From assembly GCF_001269655.1 (NCBI RefSeq), contig NZ_LHVE01000020.1:558001-622000 (forward strand): 64,000 nt of DNA, written 5' to 3'. Positions within the stretch are counted from its first letter, which is position 1. Each line of letters opens with the position of its first letter. Positions 27,881 through 37,031 of this stretch are shown here, piece by piece. The position numbers were made by a program, and so were the translations under genes. The notes under the pieces are model-generated. The model was not told where the DNA came from, searched no databases, and saw only the letters and a list, made by a program, of their open reading frames with translations. The stretch is from Pseudomonas thivervalensis (GTDB taxonomy: Bacteria; Pseudomonadota; Gammaproteobacteria; Pseudomonadales; Pseudomonadaceae).

Positions 27881-28843
27881 ATGCGTAAGTCATTGATGCG
27901 TATGACATTGCGTCAATTGCAGATTTTCAACGAGGTGTGCGACCTGAGGTCCTACAGCCGTGCAGCTGATGAAATGTCTCTCACACAACCGGCCGTTAGC
28001 CTACAGATTCGATCCTTGGAAGAGCTCATTGGCCAGCCGCTGTTCGAGTATGTCGGCAAGAAGCTCTACATGACCGAAGCCGCCGAAGCCCTGCAACGGG
28101 CCAGTCGGGACATCTTCGGGCGCCTGGAAAACCTCGATATGCAACTGTCGGACATGCAGGGTTCGCTGCAAGGCCAATTGAAGCTGGCAGTGGAGTCCAG
28201 CGCCAAATACTTCGTCCCGCATTTGTTCGCCGCGTTCAAGCGCCAGCATCCGGAAGTCAACCTGAACCTCACCGTGGTCAATCGCGGCCAGGTCATCCGC
28301 CGGCTCTCGGACAACCGTGACGACCTGGTGATCATGTCCATGGTGCCCCAGGACATGGGCCTGGAATTCCTGCCGTTCCTCAACAATCCGATCGTCGCCG
28401 TGGCGCCGCCCGACCATCCGCTGTGTCACCTGGGTCCGCTGCGTTTGCAGGACTTGGAGCCCTACACGCTGCTGTTGCGCGAACCGGGATCCGGCACGCG
28501 GCTGGCCTGCGAGGAGTACTTCAAGGAGAAACGGGTGCATTTCACCCAGACGCTGGAAGTGGCGTCGGCGGAGGCCCAGCGCGAGTGTGTGGTGGCCGGG
28601 CTGGGCGTGGCGCTGTTGACGCGCCACGCCGTGAGCCGGGAACTGTCATCCGGCGCGCTCATCGAGTTGCCGGTGGAGGAATTGCCGCTGTACCGCAGTT
28701 GGTGCCTGGTGCAGGCCAGGGCCAAGCGCCTGTCACCGGTGGCCCACGCCTTCCTGGCCTTCGTTCGTGGCGAGCGGGCTCAGATCATCGGCCTGGTTGA
28801 GCGTTTCGACGGGAAGCCGCCGGCGTTGCCTGCCAGTAATTGA
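27881..28843 (+). CDS. pycR: LysR-family regulator of pyruvate carboxylase
   Basis: This 320-residue LysR regulator has the winged helix at about 8-66 (MTLRQLQIFNEVCDLRSYSRAADEMSLTQ-type, with SLTQPAVSLQIRSLEELIG) and a periplasmic-binding-like effector domain to the C-terminus. It is divergent from pycAB, matching PA5437 (PycR) beside PA5436-PA5435 from memory. In-frame ATGs at 27896 and 27902 are alternative starts. Its last 59 bases overlap a small convergent gene on the other strand. Confidence 0.9.
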   Translation: MRKSLMRMTLRQLQIFNEVCDLRSYSRAADEMSLTQPAVSLQIRSLEELIGQPLFEYVGKKLYMTEAAEALQRASRDIFGRLENLDMQLSDMQGSLQGQLKLAVESSAKYFVPHLFAAFKRQHPEVNLNLTVVNRGQVIRRLSDNRDDLVIMSMVPQDMGLEFLPFLNNPIVAVAPPDHPLCHLGPLRLQDLEPYTLLLREPGSGTRLACEEYFKEKRVHFTQTLEVASAEAQRECVVAGLGVALLTRHAVSRELSSGALIELPVEELPLYRSWCLVQARAKRLSPVAHAFLAFVRGERAQIIGLVERFDGKPPALPASN

Positions 28844-28994
28844 ACTCTACCGCGTCAGGAAATTCGCTGATCTCGGCCAGAAGCTGGCGCTGTTCATAGC
28901 GGTCTTCGATGGCACGACGGAACGCCATGCGGCGTTGGTCTTCCTGCTGACGACGGGTTTTGACGGCGCTGCGTTCTTCGTAGGACTGGGTCAT
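28785..28994 (-). CDS. Small basic/acidic helical protein, conserved in Pseudomonas
   Basis: This 69-residue product is dominated by one charged helix (VKTRRQQEDQRRMAFRRAIE then DRYEQRQLLAEI). GGGAG lies 8 nt before ATG 28994, which supports it as a real gene. It resembles short Pseudomonas proteins named after PA3496, but that match is from memory and uncertain. It is convergent with pycR, overlapping it by 59 bp. Function unknown. Confidence 0.6.
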   Translation of the reverse strand: MTQSYEERSAVKTRRQQEDQRRMAFRRAIEDRYEQRQLLAEISEFPDAVEFNYWQATPAASRRNAQPGR

Positions 28995-29097
28995 GTCGAG
29001 ACTCCCAAGACGTATACGGGAGCTTTACGATGACGGCGGGGGATGACGGTTTGGCGGCGCGTGCGTTACAGAACGATGAATTCGGGCAAATGAACCC

Positions 29098-29274
29098 TGT
29101 GGCGAGGGAGCTTGCTCGCGCTGGGTCGCAGGAGCTATGTAGGAGCTGTCGAGCGGAGCGAGGCTGCGATCTTTCCACTGACAATTGAGTCAAAAGCGAA
29201 AGATCAAAATCAAAAGATCGCAGCCTTCGGCAGCTCCTACCGCAGCCGAGCGGGAGCAAGCTCCCTCGCCACAG
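29098..29274. repeat. Nested REP composite
   Basis: An outer inverted pair of GTGGCGAGGGAGC-type REPs (29098-29123 and 29249-29274) encloses a different inverted element (29139-29240) whose ends are GTAGGAGCTG and CAGCTCCTAC, with inner arms GGCTGCGATCTTT and AAAGATCGCAGCC. The same composite, more degenerate, recurs at 59895-60100. It fills most of the 306-base gap between the small gene and the RpiR gene; nothing else is seen there. Confidence 0.75.
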
Positions 29275-29300
29275 AAGCCCTCGACCTCAGGGCTCGGGAT

Positions 29301-30167
29301 TCAGTCGTCCAGCGCCTTCACCGACTTGGGTGACAACCGCAGGCTGCGAAGGCTGCGCTTCACGCTCTTGAGGTGGTTGACCAGGCTTGGGCCACGGGCC
29401 ATGGCGACGCCCATCGCCAGCACATCGATCACCACCAGATGGGCGATGCGCGAGGTCAGCGGCGTGTAGATTTCGGTGTCCTCATGCACATCGATGGCCA
29501 GGTTCACCGTGGAAAGCTCCGCCAGTGGCGTCTGGCTCGGGCACAAGGTGATCAGCGAGGCACCGCTTTCGCGCACCAGGTTCGCGGTAATCAGCAGATC
29601 CTTGGAACGCCCCGACTGGGAAATGCAGATCGCCACATCGGTGGGTTTCAAGGTCACCGCCGACATGGCCTGCATGTGCGGGTCGGAATAGGCCGCTGCC
29701 GTCAGCAGCAACCGGAAGAACTTGTGCTGGGCATCGGCCGCCACCGCGCCCGAGGCGCCAAAGCCATAAAACTCGACACGCTGGGCCTGAGACATGGCCG
29801 TGACGGCTTTTTGCAATGCCACCGGATCGAGTTTCTCGCGAACCTCCATGAGGGTATGCAGGGTAGTGTCGAAGATTTTCAGGCTGTAGTCCGCCACTGA
29901 ATCATCTTCATGGATCGCAAACTGGCCAAAGCTCGCGCCGGCGGCCAGGCTTTGCGCCAGCTTGAGTTTCAGGTCCTGGAAGCCCGAGCAACCGATGGCC
30001 CGGCAGAAGCGCACGATGGTCGGTTCGCTGATGCCGACGCTGTGGGCAAGATCGGCCATGGAGCTATGCATCACGGCCGCAGGATCAAGCAGGACGTGAT
30101 CGGCGACTTTCAGCTCCGACTTGCGCAGCAAGTGGCGTGACTGGGCGATGTGTTGCAACAGGTTCAA
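29301..30167 (-). CDS. RpiR-family transcriptional regulator (HexR-like)
   Basis: An N-terminal HTH_6 domain (about 1-77; MADLAHSVGISEPTIVRFCR recognition helix) is followed by a SIS sugar-phosphate isomerase domain (about 115-255; VEFYGFGASGAVAADAQHKF, ICISQSGRSKDLL) that binds phosphosugars. The start is TTG 30167 with AAGAG nine nt upstream. It resembles HexR, the KDPG-responsive repressor of central carbon genes, but no zwf/edd/glk gene is adjacent; its place beside pycR matches PA5438 of P. aeruginosa (from memory), a HexR paralogue. A perfect palindrome at 30213 suggests autorepression. Confidence 0.87.
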   Translation of the reverse strand: MNLLQHIAQSRHLLRKSELKVADHVLLDPAAVMHSSMADLAHSVGISEPTIVRFCRAIGCSGFQDLKLKLAQSLAAGASFGQFAIHEDDSVADYSLKIFDTTLHTLMEVREKLDPVALQKAVTAMSQAQRVEFYGFGASGAVAADAQHKFFRLLLTAAAYSDPHMQAMSAVTLKPTDVAICISQSGRSKDLLITANLVRESGASLITLCPSQTPLAELSTVNLAIDVHEDTEIYTPLTSRIAHLVVIDVLAMGVAMARGPSLVNHLKSVKRSLRSLRLSPKSVKALDD

Positions 30168-30212
30168 GGGGCTGGACTCTTGTTATGGGCAGGTGCCGGG
30201 ATGTAGCAAGCT

Positions 30213-30229
30213 TGTAGTTATACTACAAG
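30213..30229. promoter_or_regulatory. HexR/RpiR-type operator
   Basis: TTGTAGTTATACTACAA is a perfect 17-bp palindrome 46 bp upstream of the RpiR gene's start codon. It fits the TGTARTnnnAYTACA form described for gamma-proteobacterial HexR sites. The remainder of 30168-30397 has no supported gene. Confidence 0.65.
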
Positions 30230-30397
30230 AACTGGCTCTTTGCCCGTCCAAAACGTAACTGGATTGCCTCGTTGCCCCTTTGTTTTGGCCGAAGATCGCC
30301 GATGTAGCAGCCTGTGCCGCAACGCAAGCCCACACACCACTTCCCGCAGGGCAACAAAGTCGTCTGGCAGGAAGTTCTTGTCGGGAATCAGGTTCAT

Positions 30398-33268
30398 TCA
30401 ATCCAAGCGTTGCATCCGTAACAACCCAGCCAGCCCCTCGGCCTCCACCGGCCGGCTGATCAGATACCCTTGCACCTCATCACAGCGCTCGTTCCTGAGA
30501 AACTCGAGCTGCTCCTGCCGCTCAACGCCCTCAGCCACTACCTTGAGCGACAACCCGTGGGCCATGGCAATGATCGCCCGGGTAATGGCCATGTCCACGC
30601 TAGCCTCACCCAGCCCGCGAATGAACGCCTGGTCAATCTTCACGTAATCCACCGGGATGCGCTTGAGATAACTCAGCGATGAGTAGCCGGTGCCAAAGTC
30701 GTCGATCGCCAGCTTGACCCCAAGGTCACGCAATTGCTGGAACGTGGCGATGATGTGTTCAACGCTGTCGAGCAACTGGCTCTCGGTCAATTCCAGCTCC
30801 AGGTACTGGGGCTCCAGACCGGTTTCTTCCAGCACTTGCCGCACGAGGCTGACGAGCTTGCCCTGGCGTAATTGATGCACCGACAGATTGACTGACACCC
30901 TGATCGGCGCGAGCCCCTGGCGCTGCCACTCGCAGGCCTGCCAACAGGCCTGGCGCAACACGAACTCGCCAATCGGCCCGATCAGACCGGTCTCTTCGGC
31001 AAGGCCAATGAAATCCCCCGGCGGAACCCGGCCCATGGCCGGATGATCCCAGCGCACCAGCGCCTCGGCGGCGTTCAGGCGACCGGTCGCCAGGCACAGT
31101 TTTGGCTGATAAAAAACTTTCAGTTGTTGCTCTTCCAAAGCCTTGCGCAGTTGGTTCTCCAGTTGCAGGCGCTCCAGCGTGCTGGCCTGGAGGCTCTCGG
31201 TGTAGAACTGGAAATTGTTGCCCCCCAAATGCTTGGCATGCTGCATGGCCATGTTCGCCTGGCTGACCAGCGTGGCGATTTCCCGCGTGTTGTCGGGCAA
31301 CAGGCTGATGCCGATGGAGGCACTGAGCACCAGCTCATGGCCTTCGATGGTCAGCGGCACGCGCAGCTTGGCGGCCAATCGGGTCGCCACCCGCGCCAGG
31401 CTTGAAAGGTTGCCATAGGCATCGAACAACACCGCAAACTCATCGCCGGATAGCCGGGCAATGGTGTCGGCCTCAGGCAGCGCATTGATCAGGCGCCGTG
31501 CCATTTTCTGCAACAACTGGTCGGCGATGTCATGGCCGAGGCTGTCGTTGAGCAACTTGAAACGGTCCAGGTTGATATGCAACAGCGCCAGGCTGCGTCG
31601 TCCGCCCTGGCGCACCCGCTGATGAGCTTCGTTCAGGCGCTCGCGGAACAGCGAGCGATTCGCCAACCCGGTCAGCTCGTCGTAGTGGGTCAGGTAGCGC
31701 ATGCGTTCTTCGGATTCACGTCGTGCCGAAAGATCGGCGAAGAAGCCCACGATATGACTGACATTTCCCCGAGCATTGCGCACGACGTTCAGTTGCAGCC
31801 ACTGCGGATACAGCTCGCCGTTGGCCCGCGCCTCCACCAGTTCGCCCTGCCAGGTGCCGTGCTCCTTGAGCGATTGGCGAATGATGGGGTAATGCCGGCG
31901 CGCATCGCGGCTGCACGGCAGGTTGACGACGTTGCGCCCGAGCATGTCATCGATATTGAAGCCGGTGACTCGCGTGAACGCCTGGTTGGCCGCAAGCAGC
32001 ACATAGTTGGGGTCGAAAATCACAATCCCTTCGCTGGCGGCCTCGAACACTGTGGCCGCCAGCTGTCGTTGCTGCTCGAGTTCCTTGCTGGCGCTGATGT
32101 CGCGCCGAGTCCCGACCATGCGCAACACCCGTCCGCTGGCGCTGCGCTCCACGGCCCGACCGCGGTCTTCGATCCAGACCCAGTGGCCATCGCCGTGCCG
32201 CACGCGGTATTCGATCTGGTAATCCTCGCTGCGGCCCTTGAGGTGTTCGACCAAGGCCCGCTTGAGCGCCGGCAGGTCTTGGGGATGCAGGCGCGGAGTG
32301 AGATGGCTGAGCATCGCCGTGACGTATTCGGGCTCCAGGCCAAACAGTTCCTTGAGCTGGGTGTGATGGACTTCGTCAGTCTGCAGGTTCCAATCCCACA
32401 ACCCCAGCTCACTGGCCTTGAGGGCCAGGGCCAGGCGCGCCTCGCTCTTGCTCAGGGCCTGGCTGGCGGCCTCCAGCTCCAGACTGCGCTGCGCGACCCG
32501 CGCCTCCAGGCCAACCTGGGCCGCCCGTAACTTTTCCTCGGCCGAGCGGCGTTGCTCGACCTCCCGACCCAGCGCCTCGTTGAGCAGCGCGCCGCGGGTT
32601 TGGGTTTGTTGCAGATGCTCGATCAGGGCCTGGTTCTGGAAGCGTCGCAGCATCCCGCTGTGGATCAAGCGGTTGACCTGCCAGGCCACCACGCTCAGGG
32701 AAACCAGCACGATCAGCCCCAGCCAGCCCCACCCCCGTTGCTGCTCATCGCCGCCCCAGAACAGATAGCCGATGGCGGGTAACAGGCAGGGCAAGGTAAA
32801 CGACAGGAACGCCGGAAGACTGACTGCATAGGCCACGCTGGCCGACAGCGCGGCCGCGCCAATCAGGCCGAACACCCAGGCCTGCTGCTGGAAGCTGTCG
32901 GCCGGGACCAACGCGATGCCAGCCCCGGCCAAGGTCAGGCCCGTCATCGCTGAGCCGAGCAAAAACATACGCAACCAGATCGGGTGCGCCTGGCGGCTTG
33001 GCATCGCCGAATCGAACGCGGCCACTTGGATCACCCGCAACGCCACCAGCGACAACAACCAGACCAGCCAGACGCTGACCAGGAAATAACGTCGTGGCTC
33101 CCATAACAGCGCGGCGCAGACCAGACCGTTGAGCAGCATGAACAGCGTAGGCAGCAGCGAACCTTGATAAAGCAGACGTGTACGCTCGACCGCCATCTCC
33201 ATGGCGTACTGCTTGCAGATGATCCGCGGTTCCACACAGGGGCCCGCCGGATCGGAATTGAGGGTCAT
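30398..33268 (-). CDS. Membrane PAS-GGDEF-EAL cyclic-di-GMP signalling protein
   Basis: This 956-residue inner-membrane protein has about six hydrophobic helices in residues 25-195, a coiled-coil linker (VEQRRSAEEKLRAAQVGLEARV), two PAS domains (about 265-395 and 400-520), a GGDEF domain (signature reads S607-GDEF, not GGDEF) and a C-terminal EAL phosphodiesterase domain. The EAL domain keeps EALVRW, the E of LELTES, DDFGTGYSS, K in VKID and E in AEGVE, so c-di-GMP hydrolysis is expected; the cyclase half may be active or regulatory. ATG 33268 is preferred over GTG 33274. Position next to uvrD matches PA5442-PA5443. Confidence 0.9.
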   Translation of the reverse strand: MTLNSDPAGPCVEPRIICKQYAMEMAVERTRLLYQGSLLPTLFMLLNGLVCAALLWEPRRYFLVSVWLVWLLSLVALRVIQVAAFDSAMPSRQAHPIWLRMFLLGSAMTGLTLAGAGIALVPADSFQQQAWVFGLIGAAALSASVAYAVSLPAFLSFTLPCLLPAIGYLFWGGDEQQRGWGWLGLIVLVSLSVVAWQVNRLIHSGMLRRFQNQALIEHLQQTQTRGALLNEALGREVEQRRSAEEKLRAAQVGLEARVAQRSLELEAASQALSKSEARLALALKASELGLWDWNLQTDEVHHTQLKELFGLEPEYVTAMLSHLTPRLHPQDLPALKRALVEHLKGRSEDYQIEYRVRHGDGHWVWIEDRGRAVERSASGRVLRMVGTRRDISASKELEQQRQLAATVFEAASEGIVIFDPNYVLLAANQAFTRVTGFNIDDMLGRNVVNLPCSRDARRHYPIIRQSLKEHGTWQGELVEARANGELYPQWLQLNVVRNARGNVSHIVGFFADLSARRESEERMRYLTHYDELTGLANRSLFRERLNEAHQRVRQGGRRSLALLHINLDRFKLLNDSLGHDIADQLLQKMARRLINALPEADTIARLSGDEFAVLFDAYGNLSSLARVATRLAAKLRVPLTIEGHELVLSASIGISLLPDNTREIATLVSQANMAMQHAKHLGGNNFQFYTESLQASTLERLQLENQLRKALEEQQLKVFYQPKLCLATGRLNAAEALVRWDHPAMGRVPPGDFIGLAEETGLIGPIGEFVLRQACWQACEWQRQGLAPIRVSVNLSVHQLRQGKLVSLVRQVLEETGLEPQYLELELTESQLLDSVEHIIATFQQLRDLGVKLAIDDFGTGYSSLSYLKRIPVDYVKIDQAFIRGLGEASVDMAITRAIIAMAHGLSLKVVAEGVERQEQLEFLRNERCDEVQGYLISRPVEAEGLAGLLRMQRLD

Positions 33269-33529
33269 TGGCACTGTTCTTGTTCTTATTCAGTGAAGCG
33301 TGGAGAACCCGAAACGAGCACCGAGCATACACAAGCCATGGGCCATCCCACACTGCCCCAGCTCACAAAAACACCGAAAAAAGTCGCTATTTCATTGGGT
33401 GACGCCCCTCCCGAGCGAGTCTTATCAACGCCTGTGGCCTGTGACTCACCGGTCATCACCCAGCGGTCTTTTATCGGCTGATGCAAAGCTCGGTTTGCCC
33501 GGGGTGACGCCGCACCCTAGAATGCCCCG

Positions 33530-35713
33530 ATGCGCGATGATCTCTCCCTTCTGCTGAACTCTCTCAACGATGCCCAACGTCAGGCCGTAGCCGCCTCCGT
33601 GGGTCGTCAGTTGGTCCTGGCCGGTGCTGGCTCCGGTAAAACCCGAGTGCTGGTGCACCGTATCGCCTGGTTGATCCAGGTCGAGAACGCCTCGCCCCAT
33701 TCGGTCCTGTCGGTGACGTTCACCAACAAGGCCGCGGCCGAGATGCGCCATCGTATCGAACAACTGATGGGCATCAACCCCGCCGGCATGTGGGTCGGCA
33801 CGTTCCACGGCCTGGCGCACCGCTTGTTGCGGGCGCATTGGCAGGAGGCCGGGCTGAGCCAGACCTTCCAGATCCTGGACAGCGATGACCAGCAGCGCCT
33901 GGTCAAGCGGGTGATCCGCGAGCTGGGCCTGGACGAACAACGCTGGCCCGCCCGTCAGGCCCAGTGGTTCATCAACGGCCAGAAAGACGAAGGCCTGCGC
34001 CCGCAGCACATCCAGGCCAGCGGCGACCTGTTCCTGGCGACCATGCGCAGCATCTACGAAGCCTATGAGGCGGCGTGCCAGCGTGCCGGGGTGATCGACT
34101 TCTCCGAGCTGCTGCTGCGGGCCCTGGACCTGTGGCGCGACCACCCGGGCTTGCTGGCCCACTACCAAAAGCGCTTCCGGCATGTACTGGTAGACGAATT
34201 CCAGGACACCAACGCCGTGCAATACGCCTGGTTGCGCCTGCTCGCCAAGGGCGGCGACAGCCTGATGGTGGTGGGTGACGACGACCAGTCGATCTACGGC
34301 TGGCGCGGCGCCAAGATCGAGAACATTCACCAGTACTCGGCGGACTTCCCCGACGCCGAAGTGATCCGCCTGGAACAGAACTACCGCTCCACCGCCGGCA
34401 TCCTCAAGGCCGCCAACGCCCTGATCGCCAACAACACCGGGCGCCTGGGCAAGGAACTGTGGACCGATGGCGGCGAAGGCGAAGCCATCAACCTCTACGC
34501 CGCCTTCAATGAGCACGATGAGGCCCGCTACGTGGTGGAAACCATCGAAAGCGCGCTGAAAACCGGCCTGGCCCGCAGCGACATCGCCATCCTGTACCGT
34601 TCCAACGCCCAATCGCGGGTGCTGGAAGAAGCGCTGTTGCGTGAGCGGATTCCCTACCGCATCTACGGCGGCCAGCGCTTCTTCGAGCGTGCGGAAATCA
34701 AGAACGCCATGGCCTACCTGCGCCTGATCGAAGGTCGCGGCAACGACGCGGCCCTGGAGCGGGTGATCAACGTACCGACGCGGGGCATCGGCGAGAAAAC
34801 CGTCGAGGCGATTCGCGATCACGCGCGCCACAGCCACGTGTCCATGTGGGAAGCCATGCGCCAACTGGTCGGCAACAAAGGCGTGACCGGTCGCGCCGCC
34901 GGTGCCCTGAAGGCCTTCATGGACCTGATCGAAGACCTGGCCGCCAAGTGCGGGGAAATGCCCCTGCACCTGATGACCCAGACCGTCATCGAGCAGTCCG
35001 GCCTGATCGCCTACCACGAAGCGGAAAAAGGCGAGAAAGGCCAGGCCCGGGTGGAAAACCTGGAGGAACTGGTCAGCGCCGCGCGCAACTTCGAGAACAC
35101 CGAAGAAGACGCAGACCTGTCGCCCCTCTCGGCCTTCCTCGGTCATGCCTCCCTGGAGGCCGGCGACACCCAGGCCGACGAACATGAAGACAGCATCCAG
35201 CTGATGACCCTGCACAGTGCCAAGGGCCTGGAATTCCCCTACGTGTTCCTCGTGGGCATGGAGGAAGGCCTGTTCCCCCACAAGATGAGCCTGGAAGAAC
35301 CGGGACGCCTGGAAGAGGAACGGCGCCTGGCCTATGTCGGTATCACCCGCGCCATGCAGAACCTGGTCATGACCTACGCCGAAACCCGACGCTTGTATGG
35401 CAGCGAGACCTACAACAAAGTGTCGCGCTTCGTACGTGAAGTGCCGAAGGGACTGATCCAGGAAGTGCGGCTGTCCAACAGTGTCAGCCGACCGTTCGGC
35501 GGCGGCCAGCAGCAAAGCACCAGCAGCCTGTTCGGCGGCAGCGATATCCCGGAAACCGGCTTCAGCCTCGGCCAGACCGTGCGCCATTCGGTGTTCGGTG
35601 ACGGTGTGATCCTCAACTTCGAAGGCGCCGGCGCCCAGGCCCGGGTGCAGGTGAACTTCAGCGAAGGCAGCAAATGGCTGATGCTGGGATATGCCAAGCT
35701 CGAAGCGATCTAA
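33530..35713 (+). CDS. uvrD: DNA helicase II
   Basis: This 727-residue superfamily 1 3'-5' helicase of nucleotide excision and mismatch repair shows all motifs: AGAGSGKTR (Walker A), VDEFQDTN (II), GDDDQSIYGWRGA (III), QNYRST (IV), TLHSAKGLEFPYVFLVGMEEG (V) and VGITRAM (VI), and the C-terminal Tudor-like domain (FSLGQTVRHSVFGDGVILNFEG). ATG 33530 begins MRDDLSLLLNSLNDAQRQAV, the usual UvrD N-terminus. The divergent gap of 261 bases to the GGDEF-EAL gene holds no other gene. Confidence 0.97.
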   Translation: MRDDLSLLLNSLNDAQRQAVAASVGRQLVLAGAGSGKTRVLVHRIAWLIQVENASPHSVLSVTFTNKAAAEMRHRIEQLMGINPAGMWVGTFHGLAHRLLRAHWQEAGLSQTFQILDSDDQQRLVKRVIRELGLDEQRWPARQAQWFINGQKDEGLRPQHIQASGDLFLATMRSIYEAYEAACQRAGVIDFSELLLRALDLWRDHPGLLAHYQKRFRHVLVDEFQDTNAVQYAWLRLLAKGGDSLMVVGDDDQSIYGWRGAKIENIHQYSADFPDAEVIRLEQNYRSTAGILKAANALIANNTGRLGKELWTDGGEGEAINLYAAFNEHDEARYVVETIESALKTGLARSDIAILYRSNAQSRVLEEALLRERIPYRIYGGQRFFERAEIKNAMAYLRLIEGRGNDAALERVINVPTRGIGEKTVEAIRDHARHSHVSMWEAMRQLVGNKGVTGRAAGALKAFMDLIEDLAAKCGEMPLHLMTQTVIEQSGLIAYHEAEKGEKGQARVENLEELVSAARNFENTEEDADLSPLSAFLGHASLEAGDTQADEHEDSIQLMTLHSAKGLEFPYVFLVGMEEGLFPHKMSLEEPGRLEEERRLAYVGITRAMQNLVMTYAETRRLYGSETYNKVSRFVREVPKGLIQEVRLSNSVSRPFGGGQQQSTSSLFGGSDIPETGFSLGQTVRHSVFGDGVILNFEGAGAQARVQVNFSEGSKWLMLGYAKLEAI

Positions 35714-35730
35714 AGATTCGCATAGGCCCC

Positions 35731-35820
35731 TGTGGGAGCGAGCTTGCTCGCGATAGCGGTAGATCAGCCACTGTTGATGCTGACTGACACGCCGCCATCG
35801 CGAGCAAGCTCGCTCCCACA
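35731..35820. repeat. REPIN (paired REP)
   Basis: 29-bp arms, TGTGGGAGCGAGCTTGCTCG plus CGATAGCGG and its inverted partner, match with one difference around a 32-bp spacer. The same element recurs at 39999-40088. It lies downstream of uvrD; the rest of 35714-36016 shows no gene. Confidence 0.85.
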
Positions 35821-36016
35821 GTTGTTCTGGGGACGCCAAACATTTCCGATAGAACTTGTCCCCCTTTCCTACAGCCCAAAGCGAACAGGGCTTCTTGTAC
35901 AACTGAAGCGGAACCTCACCTGTCATGCAAAAGCCCGAAACACTCTGCTGCTAGCCAGCAACAGTTCTGCTGTGCAACATGGCGCGCGTGCTATCCACAA
36001 ATGGGAATGCCTTTAT

Positions 36017-36892
36017 ATGAAACGTTTTCTTAGCATCGCCATGGCGTTGTGCATCGGCCTGACGATGGCCATCGACGCCAATGCCGCCAAGCGCTTTGGC
36101 GGTGGTAAAAGTTCGGGAGCAGCCCCGACTCACCAGACCAGCCAGATGGCGCCGTCTTCCGCTGCCGGCTCTACCGCTGCCACCGCAGGCGCGGCCGGTG
36201 CGGCAGGCGCTGCCACCAAGGCCAGTGGTGCTTCGCGCTGGCTCGGCCCCCTCGCCGGCATCGCCGCCGGTGGCCTGCTCGCCTCCATGTTCATGGGCGA
36301 CGGCTTCCAGGGCATGCAGATCTTCGACATCCTGATCATGGCGGTCATCGCCTTCCTGGTCTTCCGCTTCATTGCCGCTCGTCGTCGCAAGCAACAGGAG
36401 CAACTCGCTCCAGCCGGCCACGCGCCGATGCAGCGTGAAGTGTTCAACCAGCAACCTGCCAGCGGCTCGATCTTCGGTGGTTCGGCAGCGCCTGTGGCCG
36501 CTCGCCCGGTCATCAATGCGCCGGCCTGGTTCAATGAACAACGCTTCATCGAAGCCGCGCGCAACCACTTCATGGCCCTGCAGCAACATTGGGACGCGAA
36601 CGAGATGGACAAGATCTCCGAGTTCGTCACCCCGCAACTGCTGGAATTCCTCAAGCGCGAACGGGCCGAGCTGGGTGACGGCTTCCAGTCCACCTACATC
36701 GACAACCTGCAGGTGCAACTGGATGGCGTCGACGATCGTGCCGACAAGACCATCGCCACCCTGACCTTCAGCGGTGTGTCGAAGGATTCTCGCTTCGACA
36801 AGGGCGAGGCGTTCAGCGAAAGCTGGAACATGGAACGTGCCCAGGGCGATGACCAGCCTTGGCTGGTGGCAGGTATCCGCCAGAACGGTTGA
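36017..36892 (+). CDS. Tim44-like domain membrane protein
   Basis: This 291-residue protein has signal peptide KRFLSIAMALCIGLTMAIDANA, an alanine/glycine/serine-rich low-complexity stretch (about 30-75), hydrophobic segments around 80-120 (PLAGIAAGGLLASMFMGDG; IFDILIMAVIAFLVFRFIAARRRK) and a C-terminal Tim44-like domain (AARNHFMALQQHWDANEMDKISEFVTPQLL to the end). Bacterial Tim44-like proteins are envelope proteins of unsettled function. ATG 36017 is chosen for the signal peptide; the frame is open much further upstream through the REPIN region. A strong hairpin terminator follows. Confidence 0.87.
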   Translation: MKRFLSIAMALCIGLTMAIDANAAKRFGGGKSSGAAPTHQTSQMAPSSAAGSTAATAGAAGAAGAATKASGASRWLGPLAGIAAGGLLASMFMGDGFQGMQIFDILIMAVIAFLVFRFIAARRRKQQEQLAPAGHAPMQREVFNQQPASGSIFGGSAAPVAARPVINAPAWFNEQRFIEAARNHFMALQQHWDANEMDKISEFVTPQLLEFLKRERAELGDGFQSTYIDNLQVQLDGVDDRADKTIATLTFSGVSKDSRFDKGEAFSESWNMERAQGDDQPWLVAGIRQNG

Positions 36893-36914
36893 ACCTTTGC
36901 CCGTTTTGCATGTT

Positions 36915-36954
36915 GAAATAGAAAACCCCGGCCCAGGCCGGGGTTTTCTATTTC
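36915..36954. terminator. Strong bidirectional terminator
   Basis: A perfect 19-bp inverted repeat (core AAAACCCCGGCC-CA-GGCCGGGGTTTT, 36922-36947) has a 2-nt loop and T/A tracts on both sides. It separates the Tim44-like gene from the SMI1/KNR4 gene. Confidence 0.92.
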
Positions 36955-37031
36955 GCGGTTGCATCTATAGCGAGCTACTGTATAAACCGCTCCATATAAA
37001 ACCGCGCCATCGAGAAAGAGGATCCCCGGAC

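Noticed and set aside
30183..30401. Small frame between the RpiR gene and the GGDEF-EAL gene
   Set aside because: No ribosome-binding site, composition unlike a protein, and it overlaps the operator palindrome.
33446..35926. Long open frame antisense to uvrD
   Set aside because: uvrD carries every helicase motif; the antisense product has shadow composition and no ribosome-binding site or domain.
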